In this document: positions 53,248-62,579 of the stretch, piece by piece
Layout of the letters: every line of letters starts with the position of its first letter
Numbering within the stretch: the stretch's first letter is position 1
Assembly (NCBI RefSeq): GCF_022899935.1
Contig: NZ_JALJCJ010000008.1
Span: 1 to 64,000 of the forward strand
Direction of reading: 5' to 3'
Source of the DNA: Shinella curvata
GTDB lineage: Bacteria; Pseudomonadota; Alphaproteobacteria; Rhizobiales; Rhizobiaceae
Length of the DNA stretch: 64,000 nt
The notes under the pieces: model-generated
What the model saw: the letters and a program-made list of their open reading frames with translations, nothing else
Database searches by the model: none
Told to the model about the DNA's origin: nothing
Translations under genes and position numbers: made by a program

Positions 53248-54087
53248 ATGATGAATGCAAAACTGGGAATGAAAATGTCGCTTTTGGCAGGCACCATGCT
53301 CGCCTCTGTGCTCAGCGCCGGCACGGCTCTCTCCGCCGACCAGAAGCCCGATTTCGTATCGGGTGGCGTCTTGAAGATTTGCACCAGCGGCGAATTCCCG
53401 CCGATGGAATATTATGAAAATCCGGGCGACAAGGACCTTGTCGGCTTCGAGATCGATGTCATGGACGCGATCGCCAAACGGTGGGGTGCGAAGGCCGAAT
53501 ATGTCGTCGGCGACTTCAAGGGCCTGCTTCCGTCACTCGATTCCAAGCGTTGCGACCTCGTCGCGAGCGGCATCATGATCACGCCGGCCCGCCTCGAAAA
53601 ATACGACGGCATTCCGTATTTCGGCTCACACGTCGTGCTGGTCACGGCAGCAAGCGACACGGAGACGAAAGTCCCGGCCGATGTCAGTGGCAAGATCATG
53701 GCGATCGAAGCCGGCACGACCTACGAGAAGACGGTCGCCGACCTCAATGCCGAACTGGAAGCTGCCGGCAAGGAACCGATCCAGGCGCAGACCTATCCGT
53801 CCGCGTCGGGCGTCATCGAGCAGATCCTGGTCGGTCGCGCGACCGCCACGATCACGCAGGACACAACCGCTGCCTATCGCATGCTGCAGGTGCCGGGCCG
53901 GCTGGCCATTCCCTATACCTACGAGGAAAGCGAGAACTACGGCATCTACCTGCGCAAAAGCGATAGCGACCGGCAGATGCTGAAGGAAGCGATCGAGGCC
54001 TTGCAGGCGAGCGGCGAGATGAAGGCGTTTCTCAAGAAATGGAACCTGCCGGAAACCTCGACCGACGTTTCCCACGACGTAAACTGA
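53248..54087 (+). CDS. ABC transporter substrate-binding protein (polar amino acid, family 3)
   Basis: 279 residues. A signal peptide (KMSLLAGTMLASVLSAGTALSA) precedes an SBP_bac_3 domain (LKICTSGEFPPMEYYENPG, LVGFEIDVMDAIAKRWG, CDLVASGIMITPARLEKYD). Periplasmic binding of a polar amino acid or opine-like ligand. First gene of a three-gene importer with only one permease. Confidence 0.88.
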   Translation: MMNAKLGMKMSLLAGTMLASVLSAGTALSADQKPDFVSGGVLKICTSGEFPPMEYYENPGDKDLVGFEIDVMDAIAKRWGAKAEYVVGDFKGLLPSLDSKRCDLVASGIMITPARLEKYDGIPYFGSHVVLVTAASDTETKVPADVSGKIMAIEAGTTYEKTVADLNAELEAAGKEPIQAQTYPSASGVIEQILVGRATATITQDTTAAYRMLQVPGRLAIPYTYEESENYGIYLRKSDSDRQMLKEAIEALQASGEMKAFLKKWNLPETSTDVSHDVN

Positions 54088-54103
54088 CAATAGGCGGTTT
54101 CCG

Positions 54104-54781
54104 TTGTTCCAGCTCGATCTCTTCCTGCAGGCGATCTTTAGTGCCCCCCTTTTCAAGGGGGCACTCCTGACGATCGGCCTCTCCCTCTGTGTCATGGCCG
54201 TCTCCCTCGTGCTCGGCATGGGGCTTGGTTCCATGGCAGGCTCACCGCGCCGCTCCGCCCGCTGGCTGGCGACGCTCTATGTCTGGCTGTTTCGCGGCGC
54301 ACCTGCACTGCTTGTGCTGCTGTTCGTCTGGAACGGCCTGCCGCAGATTTCCGAAATCTTCCGCGCGGGCTGGTTCACGCCGTTTTTCGCGGCCTTCCTG
54401 GCGCTGTCGCTGATCCAGATCGCCTATCTGGCGGAAATCCTGCGCAGCGCCTTTGCCGCCGTGGGACATGGGCAGCGGGAGGGGGCGGCCGCGCTCGGCA
54501 TGCATCGCTGGCAGATCTTCCTGGTCATCACCATGCCGCAGGCACTCAGGATCGCGGTTCCCGCGCTGATGAACGAGTTCATCTCGCTTTTGAAGACCAC
54601 GTCGCTTGCCACCGTAATCTCGCTCAAGGAACTGATGACGGTCTCGCAATTCGCGATCGCCACCAGCTTCCGCTTCCTCGAATGGTACGGCGCAGCCCTT
54701 GTCTACTATCTCGTCATCGTCTCGGTGCTGACGCTTGCCCAAAACCGCATCGAATATGTGCTTTCGCGCGGCTATCGCTGA
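54104..54781 (+). CDS. Polar-amino-acid-type ABC permease (HisM/GlnP-like)
   Basis: 225 residues from a TTG at 54104 after TAGGCGG. Five or so membrane helices, with the EAA loop HGQREGAAALGMHRWQIF and MPQALRIAVPALMNEFISLL. A single permease gene implies a homodimeric channel. A strong hairpin lies within codons 13-21. Confidence 0.88.
   Translation: MFQLDLFLQAIFSAPLFKGALLTIGLSLCVMAVSLVLGMGLGSMAGSPRRSARWLATLYVWLFRGAPALLVLLFVWNGLPQISEIFRAGWFTPFFAAFLALSLIQIAYLAEILRSAFAAVGHGQREGAAALGMHRWQIFLVITMPQALRIAVPALMNEFISLLKTTSLATVISLKELMTVSQFAIATSFRFLEWYGAALVYYLVIVSVLTLAQNRIEYVLSRGYR
54140..54165 (+). promoter_or_regulatory. Hairpin inside the 5' coding part of the permease gene
   Basis: A perfect 9-bp inverted repeat (AGTGCCCCC / GGGGGCACT) with an 8-base loop, about 35 bases into the permease gene and just downstream of the binding-protein gene. 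It could lower permease translation or protect the upstream message from 3' decay. Confidence 0.5.
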
Positions 54782-54805
54782 TCGCGGCAAACCCACGGGT
54801 AGGAT

Positions 54806-55546
54806 ATGAACACGCAAACCGCAATTCAGGTTGCCGGCGTCAACAAATGGTACGGCGCCTTCCAGGTCCTCAAGGGCATCGATCTGACCGTGAACAAGGG
54901 CGAACGCATCGTCATCTGCGGTCCATCGGGCTCGGGCAAATCGACGCTGATCCGCTGCATGAACCGTCTTGAAGTGCATCAGGAGGGCTCGATCATCGTC
55001 AACGGCGTCGAATTGACCAGCCAGCTCAAGCGCATCGATCGTGTGCGCAGCGACGTCGGCATGGTCTTCCAGCACTTTAACCTGTTTCCGCACCTGACGG
55101 TTCTGGAAAACTGCACGGTTGCTCAGCGCTGGGTGCGCAAGCTAGCGAAGAAGCAGGCCGTCGAGATCGCCATGACATATCTCGAACGCGTGCACATTCC
55201 GGAAAAAGCCGACAAATATCCTGGCCAGCTTTCCGGCGGCCAGCAGCAGCGTGTCGCCATCGCACGCGCGCTTTGCATGAACCCCAGCATCATGCTGTTC
55301 GACGAGCCGACCTCGGCGCTCGATCCCGAAATGGTCAAGGAAGTGCTAGACACGATGATTTCGCTCGCCGCTGATGGCATGACCATGGTCTGTGTCACGC
55401 ATGAGATGAATTTTGCGCGCGAGGTCGCCAGCGAAGTGGTCTTCATGGATGGCGGCCAGATTATCGAGCGCAACACGCCCGACATCCTGTTTTCCGCGCC
55501 AACGCACGAGCGCACGAAGCGCTTCCTCGGTAAGTTGCTGCATTGA
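54806..55546 (+). CDS. Polar-amino-acid-type ABC ATPase (GlnQ-like)
   Basis: 246 residues with Walker A GPSGSGKS, signature [15 protein letters not shown] and Walker [16 protein letters not shown], plus [12 protein letters not shown] at the Q-loop. A complete GlnQ/HisP-type ATPase. Its stop overlaps the TTG of the next gene. Confidence 0.92.
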   Translation: MNTQTAIQVAGVNKWYGAFQVLKGIDLTVNKGERIVICGPSGSGKSTLIRCMNRLEVHQEGSIIVNGVELTSQLKRIDRVRSDVGMVFQHFNLFPHLTVLENCTVAQRWVRKLAKKQAVEIAMTYLERVHIPEKADKYPGQLSGGQQQRVAIARALCMNPSIMLFDEPTSALDPEMVKEVLDTMISLAADGMTMVCVTHEMNFAREVASEVVFMDGGQIIERNTPDILFSAPTHERTKRFLGKLLH

Positions 55547-56280
55547 GCGAGGCGACCTTGAGCAATATGAACTGGTTTTCAAAGGATGTGATTTCGGATC
55601 GGGTTACCCGGATTTACGAGCCGCATGTCCATAAATTCTTCCAGGCGAACATGTTCCACGTCGTCGGCAAGGATGCAGACCTCGTCATCGATTTCGGCAT
55701 GGGTCTCGATCATCTCAGGAGCGCGTTGGACCTACGCTCAGGCAAGCCCTTAGTTGCGGTGGCGACCCACGTGCACGTCGATCACGTCGGTTCGTTTCAT
55801 GAGTTCGATATCCGGCTGGGCCATGTGGCCGAAGCCGAGGCCTTCGCGCGCATGCCGGATGCGGAAACACTTGCCGAGTATTTTCGCAAGCAGCCGGGCG
55901 CTTTGACCGCAGCAGCCCCCACGGGCATGACGCCGGAAGCTTACAAAATATCGCCGGCTCCGCTCACCAGAATCCTGGCGGAGAACGACGTTATCGACAT
56001 CGGCGACGCCAGTTACATGGTTCTGCATCTTCCCGGCCATTCTCCCGGTTCCATCGGTCTGCTCGACCAAAGGACGGGGGAATTCTTCAGTGGGGACGCC
56101 ATATATGAGGGCGGCCTCGTGGATGATTTGCCGGGATGCGATATCGAAGCCTACAAGGTTACGATGAAGCGTCTTTCAGAGCTTGACGTCGGCGTCGTCC
56201 ATGGCGGTCATGGCGCCTGGTTCGGCCGAGACAGACTGCGGGAGATTGCGACGAACTATCTGGCTTCAAGAGAAGCTTGA
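55543..56280 (+). CDS. Metallo-beta-lactamase-fold hydrolase
   Basis: 245 residues. The metal motif HVHVDHVG (in [16 protein letters not shown]) and a second ligand region [14 protein letters not shown] with [10 protein letters not shown] indicate a di-metal hydrolase; the final ligand is probably in VHGGHGAWF. The family includes lactonases, thioesterases and quinohemoprotein accessory enzymes, so the reaction is open. TTG 55543 overlaps the ATPase stop (TTGA); ATG 55567 is an alternative start. It likely processes the imported substrate. Confidence 0.82.
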   Translation: MSEATLSNMNWFSKDVISDRVTRIYEPHVHKFFQANMFHVVGKDADLVIDFGMGLDHLRSALDLRSGKPLVAVATHVHVDHVGSFHEFDIRLGHVAEAEAFARMPDAETLAEYFRKQPGALTAAAPTGMTPEAYKISPAPLTRILAENDVIDIGDASYMVLHLPGHSPGSIGLLDQRTGEFFSGDAIYEGGLVDDLPGCDIEAYKVTMKRLSELDVGVVHGGHGAWFGRDRLREIATNYLASREA

Positions 56281-56367
56281 AGACGTCAAACTGTTTCAGA
56301 ACCGGTCCCGTTCAAAGCTTCGCCCATTCATACGGACATAGAAGTTCGTCAACGAGAGGGCGCGGGT

Positions 56368-56850
56368 TCAGATCGCGTTAAGGCGACGAATGCGAGCGTA
56401 TGGAGGACCGTGTGGGCGCGATGGGGTGTCGGCCTGGTCGCCCTCGTAATTGCTGACAACAGGGAAATCCGTGACCACCATCTCGGCCCCCGCCGCCTCA
56501 AGTGCGGCACGCGCTGCATTGCAGAGCACAATCATCGAGGCGCGGGTTGCAGTCTTCTGGCCGGTCGCACCGCCGATCCCGACCGTTTCGCCGGTTCCGA
56601 CCTCAGGATCGGCATTGATATACATCGCCGGCAGGCCGAAGCGCTTGCCGGCAAGGCTCGCGGTTACGGCAATATCCGGATAGGACGACGGCCGGGCCTC
56701 GGAGGCCTTGGGGATGTTGACCCAGGTCTGGCGGCGCCGGAGGTCACCGTGCGTCTCGGGATCGTCGGCGACGATAACGTCGAGCAGTTCGAGCATATCC
56801 GTCATCGACCGGCTATCTGGAGCGCTTCGCGCAGTTCTGCAATCGACGCT
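56368..56850 (-). pseudogene. Internal fragment of an amidase-signature enzyme
   Basis: The frame reads SRSMTDMLELLDVIVADDPE, ASLAGKRFGLPAMYINADPE, GIGGATGQKTATRASMIVL, then AARAALEAAGAEMVVTDFP and VVSNYEGD. This is the post-catalytic middle of amidase-signature proteins (the TVADxAxLLDVIVADDPE segment). The Lys-cisSer-Ser catalytic half is missing upstream and the C-terminus is lost downstream. It was probably part of the surrounding nitrogen-compound pathway. Confidence 0.65.
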
Positions 56851-56976
56851 TCGACAAGCTTCATTAATAGCCTTCTTCAGCGCTCTTGGGCTCACCGGAG
56901 TGATTTTTTCGCTCCGGCCTAGCCTTCAGTTTTGACGCATTGTTCTACTGCGAGAGGAAAAATCCTTCTGACGAGG

Positions 56977-58062
56977 CTATCGCACACCTTTTGCGCGGTC
57001 CCATGCAAAGGTCCACATTTTCAGTGCCTTCGGGCTCAGCGCCCTTGGGAGATGTAGTCTTTTTTGTACCTCATCCGAGGGGTAGAGATCTGGGTTCGTT
57101 CGCAGATTCTCGTCCAGCAAGGCGAGTGCGGCCTTGTTGGCGGTGGAGAAGCCGGTCTCCGTGGCCGCGATCGCGGCGATTTCCGGGCGCATGAAGAAGT
57201 CGATGAAGGCGTGCGCGGCTTCAGGATGGGCTGCGTCGGCCGGGATGGCGAGGACGTCCGACCAGACGAGATTGCCTTCCTTCGACAGGCGATATGCGAT
57301 GCTGAACGGCTTGCCTGCCTCTTTCGCGCGGCTGGTAGCGATCAGCATATCGCCGGAAAAGCCTATGGCGAGGCAAAGGTCGCCGCTGGCGAGGTCGTTG
57401 ACATAGCTGGAGCTGTGGAACTTGCGTACATATGGCCGAACCTTGGAGACAACCTTGACGGCTTTCTCCAGTTCCTCCTTGTCGGTCGTGTCCGGATTCA
57501 GCCCGAGATATATGAGGGCGAGGCCCAGAACCTGCTCGGCATCGTCGAGCATGCCGACGCCGCAGGACGCGAATTTCTCGACGACTTCGGGATCGAAGAC
57601 CATGCGCAGGCTGTCGACCGGCGCATCGGGCATGATCGCTTCTACCTTCTCGACATTGTAGCCGACGCCGGTCGTGCCCCACATCCACGGCACGTTATGC
57701 GCGTTGTCGGGATCGACTTCGGCCCCGCGCGCCAGAACCGCAGGATCGAGATTGCCGAGGTTGGTGAGACGCGCGCGATCCATCGGCGCCCAAACGCCGA
57801 CGGGCAGCTGGCGCAGGAAATGCGGTGTGAGGTTGACGGTGACGAGGTCGTAACCCGATCTACCGGTCAGCATCTTGGTCTCGACAATGTCGTTGGAATC
57901 GAACAGGTCATAGGAAACCTTGATGCCTGTTTCCTTCTCGAAGGCGGCGATAGACTTGGCGCTGAAATAGGATTCCCAGGAGTAAAGGTAGAGCACCTTT
58001 TCCTCTGCCCAAGCCGAGGTCGTGAAAAGGCATGCCGTTGCAAGCGCGAGCCAGCGTTTCAT
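56977..58062 (-). CDS. Polyamine-type ABC substrate-binding protein (PotF-like)
   Basis: 361 residues. A signal peptide (LALATACLFTTSAWA) precedes the PotD/PotF fold: VLYLYSWESYFSAKSIAAFE, DLVTVNLTPHFLRQL, NVPWMWGTTGVGYN, LAIGFSGDMLIATSRA. It should bind putrescine or agmatine in the periplasm. No permease or ATPase gene is adjacent, so it must use a transporter elsewhere or work with the exported agmatine deiminase next to it. ATG 58062 has GGAG at better spacing than 58068. Confidence 0.87.
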   Translation of the reverse strand: MKRWLALATACLFTTSAWAEEKVLYLYSWESYFSAKSIAAFEKETGIKVSYDLFDSNDIVETKMLTGRSGYDLVTVNLTPHFLRQLPVGVWAPMDRARLTNLGNLDPAVLARGAEVDPDNAHNVPWMWGTTGVGYNVEKVEAIMPDAPVDSLRMVFDPEVVEKFASCGVGMLDDAEQVLGLALIYLGLNPDTTDKEELEKAVKVVSKVRPYVRKFHSSSYVNDLASGDLCLAIGFSGDMLIATSRAKEAGKPFSIAYRLSKEGNLVWSDVLAIPADAAHPEAAHAFIDFFMRPEIAAIAATETGFSTANKAALALLDENLRTNPDLYPSDEVQKRLHLPRALSPKALKMWTFAWDRAKGVR

Positions 58063-58088
58063 CGTCATTCTCCATTTCTAAAGGCAGG

Positions 58089-59192
58089 TTATCGGGGTTG
58101 CTGTTGCGTGACACAGTGAATGCCACCGCCGTTTTCGTAGATGCGATCGGCATCGAGTTGGACGATGCGGCGGCCCGGATGCAGCCGGCCGAGTACGTCC
58201 TTGGCCAGCGCATCGGCCTTCCTGTCGCCGAATTGCGGGGTGTAGAGCGCGCCGTTGCCGACATAGTAGTTCGCGTAGCTGCTCAAAAAATCATCGCTCG
58301 TCGAGCGAACCTGGGTTGCCGAGGGAAGGGAGACAATCTGGAACGTGCGGCCGCGTGCATCACGCGTCTTCGCCAGGATCGCGAGGGCCGCGTCATGGGC
58401 CTGCGCCCATTCCGACGTGTCGCCGGGATAGCTGCTGGCCACGATGAGGCCGGGTTCCACGAAGCGCAGCGAGCCGTCGATATGCCCGTCGGTAATATCG
58501 AGCCCGCGCACGCCGGGCACCCAGATGACACTCTCGACTCCGAGGACGGCCTTGAGGCGTTTCTCGATCTCGGCACGCGTCAGGCCGGGGTTGCGATTGT
58601 CGTTCACCCAGCAGCTTTCGGTGAGGAGAAGCGTGCCGTCGCCGTCATATTCGATGCCACCGCCTTCGCCGCAGAGACCCGGTTCGAGGCGTTCGGCGCC
58701 TGCCGACGTGGCGATCTGCGCTGCAAGCTTGCCGTCACGCGGATGCGCCTGCTTGTTGCCCCAGCCGTTGAAACCGAAATCGACGGCTGCGATGTCGTCT
58801 CCCTTGCGAACAAAGACAGGTCCGCTGTCGCGTGCCCACATATCGTCGGTCGGGATATCGACGAGCTGGACCTTCGGTCCGCACAGGCGAGCGGCCAAGG
58901 CATGCTGGTCCGCTGGGGCGGCCATCGAAACGGGCTCGTTTTCCGCGATAGCCGCTGCCAAACGGCCAAGCGTTTCCTGAATGCTCTCGAAATAGGCGCC
59001 CGGGCCTTTGTAAATGCTTGGCGTCGACGGCCAAGCCATCCACGTTCTTTCATGCGGGTCAGCTTCGGCGGGTACGTTTATCATTCCGATAGTCTCCAAT
59101 TCGGCACGGCCTCGGGCTGCCGGCAGCAGCACCAGGCCCGCAGCGGCCACAATAAAACTGCGGCGTGAAAGGTTGGGGACCTGTTCGGTCAC
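58089..59192 (-). CDS. Agmatine deiminase with twin-arginine signal (exported)
   Basis: 367 residues. The N-terminus NLSRRSFIVAAAGLVLLP fits the Tat consensus S/T-R-R-x-F, followed by a peptidylarginine-deiminase-type domain: HERTWMAWPS, DDMWARDSGPVFV, NGWGNK, DGHIDGSLRF and the catalytic Cys360 in GGGIHCVTQ. It should convert agmatine to N-carbamoylputrescine and ammonia, but in the periplasm. GTG 59192 overlaps the end of the cytosolic paralogue (GTGA). It is followed 26 bp later by the PotF-like gene. Confidence 0.88.
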   Translation of the reverse strand: MTEQVPNLSRRSFIVAAAGLVLLPAARGRAELETIGMINVPAEADPHERTWMAWPSTPSIYKGPGAYFESIQETLGRLAAAIAENEPVSMAAPADQHALAARLCGPKVQLVDIPTDDMWARDSGPVFVRKGDDIAAVDFGFNGWGNKQAHPRDGKLAAQIATSAGAERLEPGLCGEGGGIEYDGDGTLLLTESCWVNDNRNPGLTRAEIEKRLKAVLGVESVIWVPGVRGLDITDGHIDGSLRFVEPGLIVASSYPGDTSEWAQAHDAALAILAKTRDARGRTFQIVSLPSATQVRSTSDDFLSSYANYYVGNGALYTPQFGDRKADALAKDVLGRLHPGRRIVQLDADRIYENGGGIHCVTQQQPR

Positions 59193-60211
59193 AACGGCTG
59201 CTCCTGCGTGATGCAGTGGATGGCTCCGCCGCCCGGGGCGACGGCACCCATATCGACCGTCACGATCCGCCGATCCGGAAAGGCTCGGGCGACCGCTGCC
59301 TTGGCCTCATCGCCGGATGGACGCCCGAAGGTTGGCATCACGACCCCACCGTTGGTCAGCGCGAAATTGATGTACGAGCGTGCGAAGACCTCGCTGGTCG
59401 CCTCCACGTCATAGGCTTCCGGGATGGGGATGACTTCGAAGTTGCGTCCGCGCGCATCCGTCTGGCTTCCGAGGGCCGCCAGATTGTCGGCGAGGATGCG
59501 GCCGTGCAGATCGGTCGGATCGGGATTGTATTCAAACATCACGACGCCTGGCCGCACGAAGCAGCACATGCCATCGACATGACCGTCCGTCTCCAGATCG
59601 AGCGGATCGCCGGGCAGCCAGACGACCTTCTCGACGTGGAGCATGCGCATGAGCTCCTGCTCTATCCACGCCTTGGAGAGGCCCGGATTGCGGTTGGGAT
59701 GGAGCAAGCTCGTCTCGGTGACGATCAAGGTTCCGTCGCCGTCGCAGGCCAGCGAGCCGCCTTCGCAGTGGAGGAAGGATCGGACGATGTCGGCCTCCTC
59801 ATAGGCCAGAATACGGCCGGCGAGCGCATCGTCGGCATCGAAGGGGGCGTGTTTGCCGCCCCATGCATTGAACCGCCAGGAGGCGCCGGCGAGGCCGCCA
59901 TCGGTACGCTTGAGGAAAGTCGGTCCGGAATCGCGGATCCAGGAATCGTCGATCGGCAGCGCAACGATCTCGATCGCATCGGCGAGTTGGGCGCGTGCGG
60001 TTTGCGTATGATCGGGATGGACCACCATACTGACAGGTTCGAATTGCGCGATGACTGCGGCGACTTCGGCATAGGATCGCTGCATGTCGGGCAACCGTGC
60101 GCCATAGAGGTCCTCACGGTGCGGCCAGGCCATCCAGGTCTTGGCATGCGGCTCGAATTCGCCTGGGCGCCGCAGCTTAGCATTCGGCTGCAGCGGTGTC
60201 GTGGTATCCAT
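59189..60211 (-). CDS. aguA: Agmatine deiminase (cytosolic)
   Basis: 340 residues with all family motifs: HAKTWMAWPHRED, DSWIRDSGPTFL, NAWGGKHAP, ETDGHVDGMCCF and Cys333 in GGGAIHCITQ. No signal peptide. Converts agmatine to N-carbamoylputrescine; no AguB amidohydrolase is adjacent, though the cysteine hydrolase at 52154 or the lost amidase could serve distantly related roles (speculative). First gene of the - strand operon, divergent from a LysR regulator. Confidence 0.92.
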   Translation of the reverse strand: MDTTTPLQPNAKLRRPGEFEPHAKTWMAWPHREDLYGARLPDMQRSYAEVAAVIAQFEPVSMVVHPDHTQTARAQLADAIEIVALPIDDSWIRDSGPTFLKRTDGGLAGASWRFNAWGGKHAPFDADDALAGRILAYEEADIVRSFLHCEGGSLACDGDGTLIVTETSLLHPNRNPGLSKAWIEQELMRMLHVEKVVWLPGDPLDLETDGHVDGMCCFVRPGVVMFEYNPDPTDLHGRILADNLAALGSQTDARGRNFEVIPIPEAYDVEATSEVFARSYINFALTNGGVVMPTFGRPSGDEAKAAVARAFPDRRIVTVDMGAVAPGGGAIHCITQEQPL

Positions 60212-60249
60212 GATTGACTCCCGTTTTCATGTATGGCGATCATTATTGA

Positions 60250-60307
60250 TCTCGATATTTGTCGAGACAAACGAGAAGCATTCCTGTTTTTAATGAATGG
60301 AATTCAT
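60250..60307. promoter_or_regulatory. LysR-type operators between aguA and its regulator
   Basis: TCTCGATATTTGTCGAGA at 60250-60267 has perfect 6-bp arms in the T-N11-A class. ATGAATGGAATTCAT at 60293-60307 is a second inverted repeat ending 2 bp before the LysR start codon, well placed for autoregulation. Confidence 0.6.
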
Positions 60308-60309
60308 GC

Positions 60310-61221
60310 ATGTTGAAGTTTCGCCACATCCCCCCGACCCAGTTCATGAAGGGGTTTGAGGCTGCGGCACGCTTGGAAAGCTTCAGTCGAGCGGCAGAGG
60401 AAATCGGCGTGACGCAATCGGCTATCAGCCATCAGATGCGCCTGCTCGAAGGGCAGATTGGCCAGCCGCTGTTCCTGCGCGTCGGCCGGGAGGTGCGCCT
60501 CACCGATGCCGGGCGTGATTACCATCGCACGGTGCGCCGGTGCCTGGAGATGATGGAGGAGGGCTATCGGCGCCTGGAGCCCTATCGCAAACCCGGCAGC
60601 GTCGTCATCTACGCGCCGCGGGATTTAGCACGGCGCTGGTTTCTGCCGCGATTGACGGCTTTGAAACTTGCGGTCCCGGCCTGCGAACCTTGGCTGGATA
60701 CCAGTGGCGCGGCTATAGACTTCGAGACGATGGAGGTGGATATAGCCATCATTTATGCGCACGAGCCGCCGCCTGGCAGCGAAAGCATTCTTATCGCTCG
60801 CAACAGCCTCGCGCCCGTTGCTGCGACCGCTCTTGCGCGAGTGCTCAGTAAGCCAGCCGATCTCCTGACGATGCCGCTGATCCATGAGGAAGGCCCTATC
60901 GGCTGGGCAGACTGGCTGGCTGACAGAGAGATTGCGCCGGGTTCCGTTTGGAGAGGCGCCAATTTCAGCGACAGCGATATCGCACTTGCTGCTGCCGAGC
61001 TTGGCCAGGGTGTCGCTCTCGCCAGTATTTTCCTTGCTCAAGACGCACTTGCGACCGGCAGCTTGGTTCAGCCCTTTCCGGCGGTACTCGATACTGGGCG
61101 CGGCTGGTATGCCGTGTCCAGTCCCGAGCGACTGAATGATAACGACGTTGGAGCGGTGTGGGAGTGGTTGAAAGCGGAGACTGTGGGCAGACGTGAGCAA
61201 ACCGTCGGCGGACAGGGTTGA
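60310..61221 (+). CDS. LysR-family regulator, divergent from aguA
   Basis: 303 residues. HTH (FMKGFEAAARLESFSRAAEE, VTQSAISHQMRLLE) and an effector domain with IHEEGPIGWADWLAD typical of the GcvA subgroup. Divergent by 98 bp from the agmatine deiminase operon, with two inverted repeats in between; most likely its activator in response to agmatine or a product. ATG 60310 gives the canonical N-terminus. Confidence 0.88.
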   Translation: MLKFRHIPPTQFMKGFEAAARLESFSRAAEEIGVTQSAISHQMRLLEGQIGQPLFLRVGREVRLTDAGRDYHRTVRRCLEMMEEGYRRLEPYRKPGSVVIYAPRDLARRWFLPRLTALKLAVPACEPWLDTSGAAIDFETMEVDIAIIYAHEPPPGSESILIARNSLAPVAATALARVLSKPADLLTMPLIHEEGPIGWADWLADREIAPGSVWRGANFSDSDIALAAAELGQGVALASIFLAQDALATGSLVQPFPAVLDTGRGWYAVSSPERLNDNDVGAVWEWLKAETVGRREQTVGGQG

Positions 61222-61865
61222 GTCGCGCTTTTTGCGCCAGACCACTTTCCCAAACTGACATCGAATTTTGACGCGGCATTGGCGTCATTTCGTTAGGTTT
61301 CATATGCAGAAACCTAACGCCCAAATGGCCCATTTCGTGAGCGAGCCATTTGCTAGGGAGGCAACAATGGACGTGTTGCGTTTGTTTGCGGAACTTACCT
61401 GAGAAATACTTTTTTGCAAAACTGCGCAACGCAACATTTGCGGCCGGCGAGGCTTAGGTGTTGAACACCTAACAGCAGAGATGTCGTGAAATCTTTGAAC
61501 TCGCTAATTGGTAAAAACACTACACTCATTCCGTAAGAATTGAGTTTGCCAAAGGCGAGGGCTCATTGAACAGCTCTCAGCGGATACTTTTTAAAAAATG
61601 GGGGTGCGGCGGTTCGAAATGGTTCGAGGCGAGGGCGAAGGCATCTTGATCGAGCCAACTCCTGTTCACTCGCAACGTCAGCTTTGTGCCCTCGAAGGAG
61701 ACATGACCGCGGCGCAAAAGTTTTGATTGACGGAGCCGCGGGGCCTGCAGAAAGTCGCCGTCCGACGACTTTTTCTCAGTGGCGTGTCGGACTCTGTCTC
61801 TGCGGAACGTCGTCATGAAGAGCGGTCACGCCGAAAACTCGCCCGCCAAGCCGAGGAGAAATCAG
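61222..61865. other. Gene-poor stretch with three inverted repeats and a mini-ORF
   Basis: Perfect inverted repeats occur at 61291-61319, 61322-61352 and 61454-61472. Between them ATG 61367, preceded by GGGAGG, opens an 11-codon frame (MDVLRLFAELT). The frames over 61577-61816 on either strand show no family. It may be an old mobile element or a structured RNA. Confidence 0.45.
61291..61319. repeat. Perfect 10-bp inverted repeat
   Basis: CGTTAGGTTT and AAACCTAACG separated by CATATGCAG. A strong hairpin candidate in the gap downstream of the LysR gene. No T-run on the + side, so not a standard terminator for that gene. Confidence 0.65.
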
Positions 61866-62366
61866 ATGAAGGAATTCAATAGTGCATACGGCACCCAGAA
61901 CAGCGTGTTGGTCGAGCGTAGAGGAGACCGCGAACTCGCAGTGACACGGACATTCAACGCGCCTGCGAGCACGGTGTTCAGGGCGTGGAGCGAGCCTGAG
62001 CTATTTCAGCGCTGGTGGGTGCCTAAATCGGCAACTGGTGTTTTGCTCGTATCGTGTCGCATGGACGTCCGCACCGGCGGTAAATATCGACTGGAGTTTG
62101 GTGCCGGTGGCTCGGAGACGATGGCCTTTTACGGCAAGTATCTTGAGGTGGTATCAAATGAGCGCATTGTCTGGACCAATGACGAAGGGGAAGAGGGCGC
62201 GGTCACGACTGTGACTTTCGACGATCAGGGCGGGAAGATGCTGCTAACCTTCCACGAAATATATCCGTCGACGGAGGCGCTTGAAGAAGCCCTTCAGGGC
62301 AGTGCCGCCGCATTGCCGGAACAGTTGGAGCAACTGGACGAATTGCTTTCCGGCACAGTCAGGTAG
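61866..62366 (+). CDS. SRPBCC / AHSA1-family protein
   Basis: 166 residues of START-like fold: LAVTRTFNAPASTVFRAWSE, FQRWWVPKS, RTGGKYRLEF, FYGKYLEVV and TVTFDDQGGKMLLTF. Such proteins bind hydrophobic ligands and often pair with an ArsR-type regulator, which is absent here. GAGGAGAAAT precedes the ATG at 61866. Confidence 0.86.
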   Translation: MKEFNSAYGTQNSVLVERRGDRELAVTRTFNAPASTVFRAWSEPELFQRWWVPKSATGVLLVSCRMDVRTGGKYRLEFGAGGSETMAFYGKYLEVVSNERIVWTNDEGEEGAVTTVTFDDQGGKMLLTFHEIYPSTEALEEALQGSAAALPEQLEQLDELLSGTVR

Positions 62367-62579
62367 CGCAGATCACTGGCAGCCTCACGAGAGATGCTGG
62401 ACCAGGGACTGGCAATCGCAGGTCGCTGCCGCTTCGCGCCTTCATTTCGGCCGTTGAGACAATTCGGGCGGACGCCTGAGAGCAGGCAGTCTGCCTATCA
62501 CTTCCGCATCGCGCCAATAGCGGTCATAATACCTCGCTCGCAGGGAGCTTCCAGCGAGGTCTTGGAGCCAAGCGATGGT

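Noticed and set aside
61577-61816. A 79-residue - strand frame upstream of the AHSA1-type gene
   Set aside because: I looked for the ArsR regulator that often accompanies such genes, but there is no HTH or other family pattern.
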